The position numbers and the translations under genes are program-made. A stretch of 64,000 bases of DNA from positions 242,957 to 306,956 of the forward strand of contig NZ_SUMB01000013.1 of NCBI RefSeq assembly GCF_005048155.1. Direction: 5' to 3'. The stretch is from Streptomyces piniterrae (GTDB taxonomy: Bacteria; Actinomycetota; Actinomycetes; Streptomycetales; Streptomycetaceae). The notes below the pieces were generated by a model. It saw nothing but the letters and a program-made list of their open reading frames with translations. It did no database searches and was not told where the DNA came from. The stretch's first letter is position 1. The number at the start of each line of letters is the position of its first letter. Below are positions 34,436-42,871 of this stretch, in pieces.

Positions 34436-35899
34436 TCAACTCCAGCTGTCGTGGAGGGGCTTGCCCTCGGCGTAGCCGGCGGCGCTCTGCACACCGACGA
34501 CGGCCTTCTCGGCGAACTCCTCCAGGGAGCCGGCGCCGGCGTAGGTGCAGGAGCTGCGGACACCCGCGATGATCGAGTCGATCAGGTCCTCGACGCCGGG
34601 GCGGGCCGGGTCGACGAACATCCGCGAGGTGGAGATGCCCTCCTCGAACAGCCCCTTGCGGGCCCGGTCGTAGGCCGACTCCTCGCTCGTACGGTTGCGC
34701 ACCGCGCGCGCGGAGGCCATGCCGAAGCTCTCCTTGTACGGGCGCCCGTCGGCGGTGTGCTGGAGGTCGCCGGGCGACTCCAGCGTGCCGGCGAACCACG
34801 AGCCGATCATGACGTTGGACGCGCCCGCGGCCAGCGCCATCGCGACGTCGCGGGGGTGCCGGACGCCGCCGTCGGCCCAGACGTGCTTGCCGAACTTCTT
34901 GGCCTCGGCGGCGCACTCCAGCACCGCGGAGAACTGCGGACGGCCGACGCCGGTCATCATCCGGGTGGTGCACATGGCGCCGGGCCCGACGCCGACCTTG
35001 ATGATGTCCGCGCCGGCCTCGATGAGGTCGCGGACGCCCTCGGCGGCGACGATGTTGCCCGCCACGATCGGGACCTGCGGGTTCAGCGCCCGGACGGCCT
35101 GGACCGCGCTGATCATGGACTCCTGGTGGCCGTGCGCGGTGTCCACGACGAGCGCGTCCACGCCGGCGTCCAGCAGCGCCTTGGCCTTGCCGGCCACATC
35201 GCCGTTGATGCCGACGGCGGCGGCGATCCGCAGCCTGCCGTGGGCGTCGGTGGCGGGGGTGTAGAGGGTGGCGCGGAGCGCGCCCTTACGGGTGAGGATG
35301 CCGACCAGCATGCCGTCCGCGTCGACCGCCGGCGCCAGCTTGCGGTTGGCGGCGTCGAGGCGGTTGAACGCCTCCCGGGGGTCGATGTCCGCGTCCAGGA
35401 CCAGCAGGTCCTTGGACATGACCTCGGAGACCTGGGTGAAGCGGTCCACGCCCGCGAGGTCGTGCTCGGTGACGACGCCGACCGGACGGCCGCTCTCGAC
35501 GACGATGCCCGCGCCGTGCGACCGCTTGGGCAGCAGCGACAGGGCGTCCGCGACGGTCGAGATCGGGGACAGCACGATCGGCGTGTCCAGAACGAGGTGA
35601 CGGCGCTTGACCCAGGTCACGACCTCGGTGACGACGTCGAGCGGGATGTCCTGCGGGATGACGGTCAGGCCGCCGCGGCGGGCGACGGTCTCGGCCATCC
35701 GGCGCCCGGCGATCGCCGTCATGTTGGCGACCACAAGGGGAATGGTGGTGCCGCTGCCGTCGTGCGCGGACAGATCCACGCCCTGGCGGGAGCCCACCGC
35801 GGAGCGGCTGGGCACCATGAACACATCGTCGTACGTCAGGTCGTAGGGCACCGAAGAACTCTCTTCGAGGGCGCCGTTCTTCGGATTCAGGAATCGCAT
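34436..35899 (-). CDS. guaB1: GuaB1-type IMP dehydrogenase-related protein, probable GMP reductase
   Basis: A 487-residue TIM-barrel enzyme of the IMPDH/GMPR family with inserted CBS domains (about 95-215). The catalytic loop GPGAMCTTRMMTGVG carries Cys310. The start MRFLNP and the loop KRSHGAGIVVESG are typical of the actinobacterial GuaB1 group. Mycobacterial GuaB1 has been reported to be a GMP reductase rather than an IMP dehydrogenase, so conversion of GMP to IMP is the best call. Start at 35899; upstream residues of the longer frame are shadows of the barstar gene. Confidence 0.9.
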   Translation of the reverse strand: MRFLNPKNGALEESSSVPYDLTYDDVFMVPSRSAVGSRQGVDLSAHDGSGTTIPLVVANMTAIAGRRMAETVARRGGLTVIPQDIPLDVVTEVVTWVKRRHLVLDTPIVLSPISTVADALSLLPKRSHGAGIVVESGRPVGVVTEHDLAGVDRFTQVSEVMSKDLLVLDADIDPREAFNRLDAANRKLAPAVDADGMLVGILTRKGALRATLYTPATDAHGRLRIAAAVGINGDVAGKAKALLDAGVDALVVDTAHGHQESMISAVQAVRALNPQVPIVAGNIVAAEGVRDLIEAGADIIKVGVGPGAMCTTRMMTGVGRPQFSAVLECAAEAKKFGKHVWADGGVRHPRDVAMALAAGASNVMIGSWFAGTLESPGDLQHTADGRPYKESFGMASARAVRNRTSEESAYDRARKGLFEEGISTSRMFVDPARPGVEDLIDSIIAGVRSSCTYAGAGSLEEFAEKAVVGVQSAAGYAEGKPLHDSWS

Positions 35900-36018
35900 A
35901 CCCCCAGGATACGGGGCCTGACCAGGACTCATGCGATTGTCCGACCGGGCGGTGCGCCGTGTGTGTGATCCGCCAAGCGGGCCGCGGGACCGGGCCTGCC
36001 GGGCGGCCGGTACGGCCG

Positions 36019-36471
36019 TTACCCGCCGGCTCGCGCCCGCCCCCTGGCCATGATCACGGCCAGCCCGGTGTCCTTGTCCCGCCAGTACCCCACCGCGTCC
36101 GCCAGCACCTCCTCCAGGACGCTCCAGTCGTCGGGGGCCGCGGAGGCATAGTCCTGCCAGCCGGTCACGACGAGCAGCCGGCCCCGGTCCGCCGGGCACC
36201 AGGACAGATCGGTGAGGCAGTCGGAGAGGGCGTCCCAGTTGCGGCCGAACCAGTCCGGCAGCCGCAGTGCGCGGGCGCAGCGGTCCATGAACTCGGCCTT
36301 GTCCGCGGTCCCTTCGAGGTTCAGGGCGGCACCGCTCCAGCCGGCCTCCCGGGCGGCGGTCAGCGCGTCCGCCACGGAGCGGTCCGCCGGCCAGGACAGC
36401 ACGCCCGGCGGCGTACTGCCATCGAGCACCGCCGCGAGCGGCCGCGGCACGAAAGGCACAGCATCCGTCAT
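36019..36471 (-). CDS. Barstar-family ribonuclease inhibitor
   Basis: A 150-residue cytoplasmic protein with the barstar fold signature WFGRNWDALSDCLTDLSW (about residues 68-85) and GWSGAALNLEG upstream. It should bind and inhibit the guanyl-specific RNase encoded just upstream on the same strand. I chose the ATG at 36471 because it sits in the same GGCGGTGCTCCG-ATGAC context that occurs at the RNase stop. Between the two genes this context is repeated three times (36472-36764). Confidence 0.88.
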   Translation of the reverse strand: MTDAVPFVPRPLAAVLDGSTPPGVLSWPADRSVADALTAAREAGWSGAALNLEGTADKAEFMDRCARALRLPDWFGRNWDALSDCLTDLSWCPADRGRLLVVTGWQDYASAAPDDWSVLEEVLADAVGYWRDKDTGLAVIMARGRARAGG

Positions 36472-36764
36472 CGGAGCACCGCCTTGCCGCGTCTCCCGGG
36501 TGGCAACCCCCGGACCCCCGGCCACACCGCCAGGCCGCCATCGAACACCAGGAACGTCATCGGAGCACCGCCTTCCTGCATCCCCCAGGGGACAACCCCC
36601 GGCCCCCCGGCCGCACCACCTGGCCGCACCACCTGGCCGCCGTCGAACACCAGGAACGTCATCGGAGCACCGCCTTGCCGCATCCCCCGGGGGACACCCC
36701 CCGGCCCCCCGGCCACACCGCCAGGCCGCACCACCTGGCCGCCATCGAACACCGCGAATGTCAT
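36472..36764 (-). repeat. Tandemly multiplied RNase-barstar gene junction
   Basis: Three tandem units of 102, 102 and 89 bp lie between the RNase stop and the barstar ATG. Each unit starts with AAGGCGGTGCTCCGATGAC, which is also the RNase C-terminal codons overlapping an ATG, and each encodes a near-identical start (MTFLVFDGGQVVRPGG). The first two units stay in frame, so an open frame of 98 codons begins at the ATGA overlapping the RNase stop. The third unit changes frame by one. Whether the leader peptide is made is unknown. Confidence 0.85.
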
Positions 36765-37192
36765 CGGAGCACCGCCTTGAAAGTTCGGTAGTGGTCGTCG
36801 GTGTAGAAGGTCTCGTGGCCGGTGCCGGTGATCAGGCGCCGGGCGCCACGGTCCCGCGAGCCGGGCGTACGGACCGTGTACTCGTGGTAGTGGCCGCGCG
36901 GCTGACGGGGCAGCAGCCGTTCGTGGTTGCCGAAGACGGAGCCGTCCTTCGGGTACGGGAAGGGCCCGCCGGCGTCGATGAGCCGCAGCGTGTCCCTGGC
37001 CTGGGTGGGCAGCTCGCCGACCGGGACGGCCGGCATCCCCTTGGCCCAGCCCGGTATGCCCGCGGACCGCGATCCGGCCGAACTCCCCTTGCCGGCACCG
37101 CCCGTGGAGCAGCCCGTCAGCACCAGCAGCAGCCCGGCGAGCAGCGCGCCGACGACGGCGGCGGCCCGGTGGGGACGGGAGCGGATCTTCAT
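36761..37192 (-). CDS. Lipoprotein guanyl-specific ribonuclease (RNase Sa/barnase family)
   Basis: A 143-residue exported RNase. Residues 1-28 are a lipoprotein signal with lipobox LTGC (Cys28). The mature domain aligns with RNase Sa: FGNHERLLP, GHYHEYTV (Glu104), RGARRLITG (Arg115, Arg119) and TDDHYRTF (His134), i.e. the general base, phosphate-binding and general acid residues. The disulfide Cys pair of RNase Sa is absent. Anchoring at the membrane surface is unusual for this family. Its stop overlaps an ATG (ATGA) that starts the repeat tract before the barstar gene. Confidence 0.88.
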   Translation of the reverse strand: MKIRSRPHRAAAVVGALLAGLLLVLTGCSTGGAGKGSSAGSRSAGIPGWAKGMPAVPVGELPTQARDTLRLIDAGGPFPYPKDGSVFGNHERLLPRQPRGHYHEYTVRTPGSRDRGARRLITGTGHETFYTDDHYRTFKAVLR

Positions 37193-37291
37193 GGCGCCGA
37201 TGCTGTCACAGCAATGCCGGCGCTGCGCGCCGATGACCGCGCGACGGAGTAGCGACGGAGTGGCGGACGCCCGGGGCACCCGCCGTCGGCG

Positions 37292-38308
37292 TCAGGCCCC
37301 GTCGGGGTCCGCCCGGTCCAGGGCGGGGCGCGGCCCGGGGCCGGTCTCCAGCAGCAGGTGGTCGGCGGCCGCGGTGTCCGTGACCAGGCTGGTGACCAGC
37401 CCGGAGCGCAGGACCGCGCCGATCGCGGCGGCCTTGCGCCGGCCACCGGCGATCGCCACGACCTCGGGGATACGGCGCAGCCGGTCCGCCTCGACGGTGA
37501 TGCAGCGCTCGCCGAGGTCCCGGCCGATGCGGCGGCCCTCGGCGTCGAAGAGGTGCGCGGACATCTCGGCGGCGGCACCGAGCGAGGCGTAGTGCTCCCG
37601 CTCCTGCTCCGAGAGCATGTCGTAGACGGTCGAGACGCCCGGCTCCCAGGAGCCGATGGAGACGCAGGCGACGGTGACCTTGTCGAAGTAGTCGAAGGCG
37701 CGGGCGATACCGGTCTGGCCGCGCAGCGCGGCCGCGGTCGCCGAGTCCGGCAGCAGCATCGGCGCGTAGATCGGATGCGCCTCGCCGCCGGAGACGTCGG
37801 CCGCCCGGCGGACCGCCTCGACCGAGCCGCGGTCGGCGGTGCCCGCGTCGTACACGCCGGTCAGCTGGACGACGGTGCAGGGCGGCAGCCGGTGCAGCGC
37901 GGCCGCCATGTGGATCGTCGACCGGCCCCAGGCCAGGCCCAGGACGTCGCCCTCGGCGACCAGCTCGCCGAGGAGGTCGGCCGCGACCTCGCCGAGGTTC
38001 TCCGGGTCGGCGGCGTCCTCGGAGGCGTCCGCTGGCGACTCGACGACGACCGCGTGCCGCAGGCCGTAGCGGGCCCGCAGGGCGTCGGAGCGTTCGGCGT
38101 CCAGTTCGGAGGGCACCCGAATCTCGATCCGTACGAGATCGCGTTCCAGGGCCGTCTCCAGCACCCGGGCGACCTTGAACCGGCTGACGCCGAACTCCTC
38201 CGCGATCTGGATCTTGGACTTGCCCTCCAGATAGAAACGGCGGGCCATGGCCGCGGCCTGCACCAGCTCGGCAGGGCCCATTCCCGATTGCGGGCGGCTG
38301 GCTACCAC
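37292..38308 (-). CDS. SorC/DeoR-type sugar-binding transcriptional regulator
   Basis: A 338-residue regulator with an N-terminal helix-turn-helix (about 10-60; MARRFYLEGKSKIQIAEEF, GVSRFKVARVLE) and a C-terminal sugar-phosphate-binding domain (about 75-325; LGLAWGRSTIHMAA, QLTGVYDAG). GTG at 38308 was chosen since AAAGGGGAG lies 7 nt upstream; the ATG at 38350 has no proper site. In Streptomyces this gene lies upstream of pentose-phosphate gene rpe, so control by a sugar phosphate is plausible. Effector unknown. Confidence 0.85.
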   Translation of the reverse strand: MVASRPQSGMGPAELVQAAAMARRFYLEGKSKIQIAEEFGVSRFKVARVLETALERDLVRIEIRVPSELDAERSDALRARYGLRHAVVVESPADASEDAADPENLGEVAADLLGELVAEGDVLGLAWGRSTIHMAAALHRLPPCTVVQLTGVYDAGTADRGSVEAVRRAADVSGGEAHPIYAPMLLPDSATAAALRGQTGIARAFDYFDKVTVACVSIGSWEPGVSTVYDMLSEQEREHYASLGAAAEMSAHLFDAEGRRIGRDLGERCITVEADRLRRIPEVVAIAGGRRKAAAIGAVLRSGLVTSLVTDTAAADHLLLETGPGPRPALDRADPDGA

Positions 38309-38616
38309 GAATTTCTCCCCTTTGGCGCATCTGATCGAGTCTTTGCTCATCCTTGCAGAAACCCGAGGTCGGCGGGGACCATGACCGCTCCGACGGCCGT
38401 GAACGCTCGGTTGCGGCAGGGCCAACCCGGGGCGCGGACGCTGGTGAGGACGGTACCCCCGCACTCGGGGAGCGTCCCCGGAATCACCAACCACAGGCCA
38501 AAGAATCGCAAACCGTGAGCCGTACGCTCTCAAGCTACGAGCCCGGAACCCCGATCACCAGAGCCACGACCACCGGAGCCGCAACCGCTGCGGCCGAGGC
38601 CACCGCGGACACGGTC

Positions 38617-39297
38617 TCAGTGCGCGCAGCCCCAGCCGTTCGCCGACGCCGCCTCGGCCTTCTCCCGCAGGTCGCGGACCGCCTTGGCCGGATCGTCCGC
38701 GCCGTACACCGCGGAGCCCGCGACGAACACATCGGCACCGGCCTCGGCGCACCGCTCGATGGTGGACGCCGAGACACCGCCGTCCACCTGGAGCCACAGC
38801 TCCAGGCCGTGCCGGGAGATCAGCTCACGGGTGCGGCGGATCTTCGGCAGCATGATGTCGAGGAACGCCTGACCGCCGAAGCCGGGCTCCACGGTCATGA
38901 TCAGCAGCATGTCGAGTTCGGGCAGCAGATCCTCGAACGGCTCGATCGGCGTGGCCGGCTTGAGTGCCATCGACGCCCGCGCGCCCAGCGCCCGGATCTC
39001 CCGCGCGAGCCGCACCGGCGCCGCCGCGGCCTCCGCATGGAACGTCACGGAGCCGGCCCCGGCCTCGACGTACTGCGGCGCCCAGCGGTCCGGGTCCTGG
39101 ATCATCAGATGCAGATCCAGGGGCGTGTCCGTCGCCTTGCTCAGCGACTCGACGACCGGCACGCCGAGGGTGAGATTCGGGACGAAGTGGTTGTCCATGA
39201 CGTCGACGTGCAGCCAGTCGGCGCCCTCGACGGCCCTCGCCTCCTCTGCGAGGCGGGCGAAGTCGGCGGACAGAATGCTGGGGTTGATCAAGGCCAT
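38617..39297 (-). CDS. rpe: Ribulose-phosphate 3-epimerase
   Basis: Rpe interconverts ribulose-5-phosphate and xylulose-5-phosphate. The 226-residue TIM barrel has INPSILSADF, the metal-site stretches HVDVMDNHFVPN and DLHLMI, MTVEPGFGGQ and QVDGGVS. All expected acidic and His ligands are present. The C-terminus (GWGCAH) is as in other actinomycetes. A 308-nt gap to the regulator's start (38309-38616) holds no gene. Confidence 0.96.
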   Translation of the reverse strand: MALINPSILSADFARLAEEARAVEGADWLHVDVMDNHFVPNLTLGVPVVESLSKATDTPLDLHLMIQDPDRWAPQYVEAGAGSVTFHAEAAAAPVRLAREIRALGARASMALKPATPIEPFEDLLPELDMLLIMTVEPGFGGQAFLDIMLPKIRRTRELISRHGLELWLQVDGGVSASTIERCAEAGADVFVAGSAVYGADDPAKAVRDLREKAEAASANGWGCAH

Positions 39298-39375
39298 GCC
39301 CCCAAGTATGTCCTGCCCGGCCGGCAGCCCCGAAGGGGGACCGCGTACAGGGCCGCCGGACCACGCCCCGCAGGC

Positions 39376-40815
39376 TCAGCCGGTACGCCGCAGCAGCGCC
39401 AGATACATCGCGTCCGTACCGTGCAGATGCGGCCACAGCTGCACGTCAGGACCGTCTCCCAGCGCCGGGACACCCGGCATCAGCGGCCGTGCGTCGATCC
39501 ACTCCACCTCCACCGCGGGGCCGCCGCGCCCCTTGAGGACGTCGTCCACCACGGCCCGGGTCTCGGCCGGGTGCGGCGAGCAGGTGGCATAGCCGACGAC
39601 CCCGCCGACCCGTACGGCCGCCAGCGCCTGCCGCAGCAGTTCGCGCTGCAGCGGCGCGAAACCGTCCAGGTCCTCGGGGCGGCGGCGCCAGCGCGCCTCG
39701 GGCCGCCGGCGCAGCGCCCCCAGGCCGGTGCACGGCACGTCGACCAGCACCCGGTCGAAGGCGCCGGGGCGCCAGGCGGGCCGGGTGCCGTCGGCGGCGA
39801 TGACCTGGTACGGGCCGGGGTTGCCGGCGAGCGCCCGCGCCACCAGGCGCGCACGGTGCGGCTGCTTCTCCGAGGCCACCAGGGCGGCACCGCGCTGCGC
39901 CGCGAGCGCGCCCAGCAGCGCCGCCTTCCCGCCGGGGCCCGCGCAGCCGTCCAGCCAGGCCAGGTCCGACCCCTCGACGGGCGCGTTCGCCAGCGCCAGC
40001 GCGACCAGCTGGCTGCCCTCGTCCTGTACGCCGGCCCGCCCCTCGCGCACCGGGTCCAGCGCGCCCGGCTCGCCGCCCTCCGCGAGCCGCACCGCGTACG
40101 GGGACCAGCGGCCCGGCAGCGCGCTCTCCTCGCCGACGGCCGCCAACAGCTCCTCGGTGGTGGCCCGGCCCGGCCTCGCCACCAGCGTCACCTCGGGCCG
40201 CTCGTTGTCCGCGTCCAGCAGGTCCTCGATGCCGGCGCGGCCGCCGCCGAGGGCGTCCCACAGCGCGGAGACGATCCAGCGCGGATGCGCGTGCACGATG
40301 CCGAGGTGCTCCTCGGGATCCTCGTCGTAGTCCGGGGCGACCTGCTCCAGCCAGCTGTCCATGTCGTGGGCCGCGACCTTGCGCAGCACCGCGTTGACGA
40401 ACTTGGCCCGCCCGTCGCCCAGCACGACCCGCGCCAGCTCCACGCTGGCACTGACCGCGGCATGCGTCGGGATGCGGGTGCCGAGCAGCTGGTGCGCGCC
40501 GAGCGTCAGCACGTCCAGGACCGGCGGGTCGACCTCGCGGAGCGGCCGGTCCACGCACCGGGCGACGATGGCGTCATAGGTGCCCTGCCGGCGCAGCGTC
40601 CCGTACACCAGCTCCGTCGCCAGCGCCGCGTCCCGGCTGTCGAAGTCGCCGCCCTCGCGCGCCTTGCGCAACAGCGGCGGCAGCACGAGATTCGCGTACG
40701 CGTCCCGCTCGTCCACGGCCCGCAGTGCCTCGAACGCGAGGATCCTGACCGGGTCCTTCTGCGGGCGGCGGTAGGGCTTGCGGGTGCCGTGACGGCGGGG
40801 CGGCTGCTGACTCAC
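39376..40815 (-). CDS. rsmB: 16S rRNA m5C967 methyltransferase
   Basis: A 479-residue RsmB/Fmu protein. An N-terminal NusB-like RNA-binding domain (about 20-160) is followed by the SAM-dependent methyltransferase with DGCAGPGGKAA and the two catalytic Cys motifs DVPCTGLGALRRRPE and YATCSPHPAET. It lies between rpe (about 80 nt) and fmt (130 nt), an order conserved in Streptomyces. The start is GTG at 40815. Confidence 0.95.
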   Translation of the reverse strand: MSQQPPRRHGTRKPYRRPQKDPVRILAFEALRAVDERDAYANLVLPPLLRKAREGGDFDSRDAALATELVYGTLRRQGTYDAIVARCVDRPLREVDPPVLDVLTLGAHQLLGTRIPTHAAVSASVELARVVLGDGRAKFVNAVLRKVAAHDMDSWLEQVAPDYDEDPEEHLGIVHAHPRWIVSALWDALGGGRAGIEDLLDADNERPEVTLVARPGRATTEELLAAVGEESALPGRWSPYAVRLAEGGEPGALDPVREGRAGVQDEGSQLVALALANAPVEGSDLAWLDGCAGPGGKAALLGALAAQRGAALVASEKQPHRARLVARALAGNPGPYQVIAADGTRPAWRPGAFDRVLVDVPCTGLGALRRRPEARWRRRPEDLDGFAPLQRELLRQALAAVRVGGVVGYATCSPHPAETRAVVDDVLKGRGGPAVEVEWIDARPLMPGVPALGDGPDVQLWPHLHGTDAMYLALLRRTG

Positions 40816-40945
40816 AGAAAAGGTGCTCCGGATACGAGATGAAGAGGTGTGGTCAAGCCTACGCGGAGGCGCGGCGGGGCACCCGCCGGGACGGGCGGGC
40901 GCGGGCCGGCCGGGCGGGGTCTTGGCCGCCCGGCGCCTCGCCGGG

Positions 40946-41884
40946 TCAGTCGCCCAGCCGCTCGCCGTGCTCGATGCGTACGCCGCGCGCCCAATCGGCG
41001 CCCTTCATCGGCTTCTTGCCCTGCGGCTGGACCCAGACGAGCTCGACGGGATGGCTGCCGGTGCCGACGTACACCGCCTTCTTCGTGACGGCGAGTTCGC
41101 CGGGTGCGAGTTCCGGTTCGGTGTGGGCCGGGGCGGAGGCGGCGGACATCAGCTTGAGCCGCTCGCCGCGGAAGACGGTCCACGCGCCGGGCGCGGGCGC
41201 GCAGCCGCGGATCACCCGGTCCACCCGCAGCGCCGGTGCCGTCCAGTCCACCTTGGCGTCCTCGACCTCGATCTTCGGCGCGAGGGAAACGCCCTCCTCC
41301 GGCTGCGGAACCGCCTTCAGGGAGCCGTCCTCGATGCCGTCCATCGTCGCGACGAGCAGCCCGGAACCGGCGAACGCGAGCCGGGTCAGCAGATCGCCGC
41401 TGGTGTCCGTCGGCCGTACCTCCTCGGTCAGCACGCCGTAGACCGGTCCCGAGTCCAGGCCCTGCTCGATCTGGAAGGTCGAGGCGCCGGTGACCTCGTC
41501 GCCCGCGAGCACCGCATGCTGGACGGGCGCCGCGCCACGCCACGCGGGCAGCAGCGAGAAGTGCAGATTGACCCATCCCCTGGCGGGAATGTCGAGCGCG
41601 ACCTTCGGCAGCAGCGCACCGTAGGCGACCACCGGGCAGCAGTCCGGTGCGATCTCCCGCAGCCGGGCGAGGAAGTCCTCGTCGCGGGGCTTGACGGGCT
41701 TGAGCACCTCGATGCCGGCCTCCTCCGCGCGCTCCGCGACGGGGCTGGCGACCAGCCGCCGGCCGCGGCCCGCCGGGGCGTCGGGCCTGGTCACGACGGC
41801 CACGACCTCATGCCGGTCCGAAGCGATCAGGGCATCGAGGGCGGGTACGGCGACCTCGGGGGTACCGGCGAAGACGAGCCTCAT
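40946..41884 (-). CDS. fmt: Methionyl-tRNA formyltransferase
   Basis: Fmt formylates the initiator methionyl-tRNA. The 312-residue protein has MRLVFAGTPEVAVPAL, the formyl-donor motif HFSLLPAWRGAAPVQ and LDSGPVYG, followed by the C-terminal OB-like domain (about 205-310). I chose ATG at 41884, since the 7 residues from 41905 precede the conserved start. Confidence 0.96.
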   Translation of the reverse strand: MRLVFAGTPEVAVPALDALIASDRHEVVAVVTRPDAPAGRGRRLVASPVAERAEEAGIEVLKPVKPRDEDFLARLREIAPDCCPVVAYGALLPKVALDIPARGWVNLHFSLLPAWRGAAPVQHAVLAGDEVTGASTFQIEQGLDSGPVYGVLTEEVRPTDTSGDLLTRLAFAGSGLLVATMDGIEDGSLKAVPQPEEGVSLAPKIEVEDAKVDWTAPALRVDRVIRGCAPAPGAWTVFRGERLKLMSAASAPAHTEPELAPGELAVTKKAVYVGTGSHPVELVWVQPQGKKPMKGADWARGVRIEHGERLGD

Positions 41885-42076
41885 GGGTGGCGCACTACCT
41901 CTCACACGCAGCGGAACGACGCACCAGTCTATGGGGCCGAAAGGGCGCGGGCACCGGAGTCACCGGTCAGCGCCAGGCCCATGTGCCCTGACTCCAGGGG
42001 GCGTACGGACCTGTCCGCGCCCCGCGCGGAAGCTCGTACGCCCCCACACCGTGACCACAGCCGCTGCTGTCGCGTT

Positions 42077-42094
42077 GGTCAAACAGCATTGACC
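42077..42094. promoter_or_regulatory. Inverted repeat upstream of the small HTH gene
   Basis: GGTCAA (42077-42082) and TTGACC (42089-42094) form a perfect inverted repeat with a 6-nt spacer, about 75 nt before the ATG at 42166. A possible operator; binder unknown. Confidence 0.4.
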
Positions 42095-42100
42095 TTTTAC

Positions 42101-42120
42101 CGGGCCGCTTTGGCGGCCCG
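42101..42120 (+). terminator. Terminator-like or attenuator hairpin in leader
   Basis: CGGGCCGC (42101-42108) pairs with GCGGCCCG (42113-42120) around TTTG and is followed by a pyrimidine-rich ATCCTTTTCACCTTCC. Only 45 nt separate it from the ATG at 42166, so it may attenuate that gene rather than end an upstream one. Confidence 0.5.
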
Positions 42121-42165
42121 ATCCTTTTCACCTTCCTTTTCCACGCCGGTTCGAGAGGCTTGCTC

Positions 42166-42711
42166 ATGGCCGACCACGCAACCCACGACGCCCAGGCGCG
42201 CGCCAGCCTGCATCTCCTGGTGCGGGACATCGAGCGGGTCCGCCGGCAGGTGGACGCGCTGCGCACCCTGACCGCGCAGCTCGGCAACGTCTACCGGCCG
42301 CGGCGGACCGGGCCCTCCGCGGGCTTCGTCGTCTACGGGCGGGCGCCCGCCCCGACGGTGCGTCTGGCCCAGGAACTGCGGGACAGCGTCGAAACACTGG
42401 TCACGGCGGCGGTCGACTTCGACCGTTCGCTGGGGTTCTCCTGGGACGCGGTGGGCTCGGCGCTGGGCGTCACCAAACAAGCGGTGCACCGCCGTTACGG
42501 GGCCCGCCGGGCCACCGCCCAGCCCGCCGCCGACAGCGGTGAGCCGACGGCCCGTTCGTCCGACGCCGCCGGGGCCCGCGCGGTGACCGTGGCCGCGGGC
42601 CTGCCCGCCGCGCCGTCGGTCCCCGCCGCCCGTTCCCTGCCCGCCCAGCCGACCGCGGCCACCCGTGACGAGGCCCGTCCCGGCGCCCTCCCCGGCCCCC
42701 GCAACGGCTGA
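42166..42711 (+). CDS. Small protein with helix-turn-helix, function unknown
   Basis: A 181-residue protein with a helical N-terminal half (RASLHLLVRDIERVRRQVDALRTLTAQ) that may form a coiled coil, and a predicted helix-turn-helix near residues 93-112 (FSWDAVGSALGVTKQAVH). The C-terminal 70 residues are Ala/Pro/Thr-rich and disordered. It is probably DNA-binding. GAGAGG precedes ATG at 42166. It converges with priA and is shared by Streptomyces genomes at this locus as far as I recall. Confidence 0.75.
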   Translation: MADHATHDAQARASLHLLVRDIERVRRQVDALRTLTAQLGNVYRPRRTGPSAGFVVYGRAPAPTVRLAQELRDSVETLVTAAVDFDRSLGFSWDAVGSALGVTKQAVHRRYGARRATAQPAADSGEPTARSSDAAGARAVTVAAGLPAAPSVPAARSLPAQPTAATRDEARPGALPGPRNG

Positions 42712-42772
42712 CGCCGCCTCGGCCGGGAAGCTCACCGCACGCCCGCCGACCCGCTTTCCGCCGCTCGCCCAC

Positions 42773-42807
42773 GCCCCGGGACCGCCCGCCGACAACGGTC
42801 CCGGGGC
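42773..42807. terminator. Bidirectional terminator hairpin
   Basis: GCCCCGGGACCG (42773-42784) pairs perfectly with CGGTCCCGGGGC (42796-42807), 11-nt loop, between the convergent small HTH gene and priA. Confidence 0.82.
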
Positions 42808-42871
42808 GGCGCCATGTCCCGCCCGTGCGGCCACCGCCCGGCGCCGGACCCGGCCGCACCCCAGGCCGACG

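Noticed and set aside
36472..36764. 98-codon open frame as a separate gene between RNase and barstar
   Set aside because: It is made of duplicated junction sequence with a frame change at the end; reported as a repeat and a finding instead of a gene.
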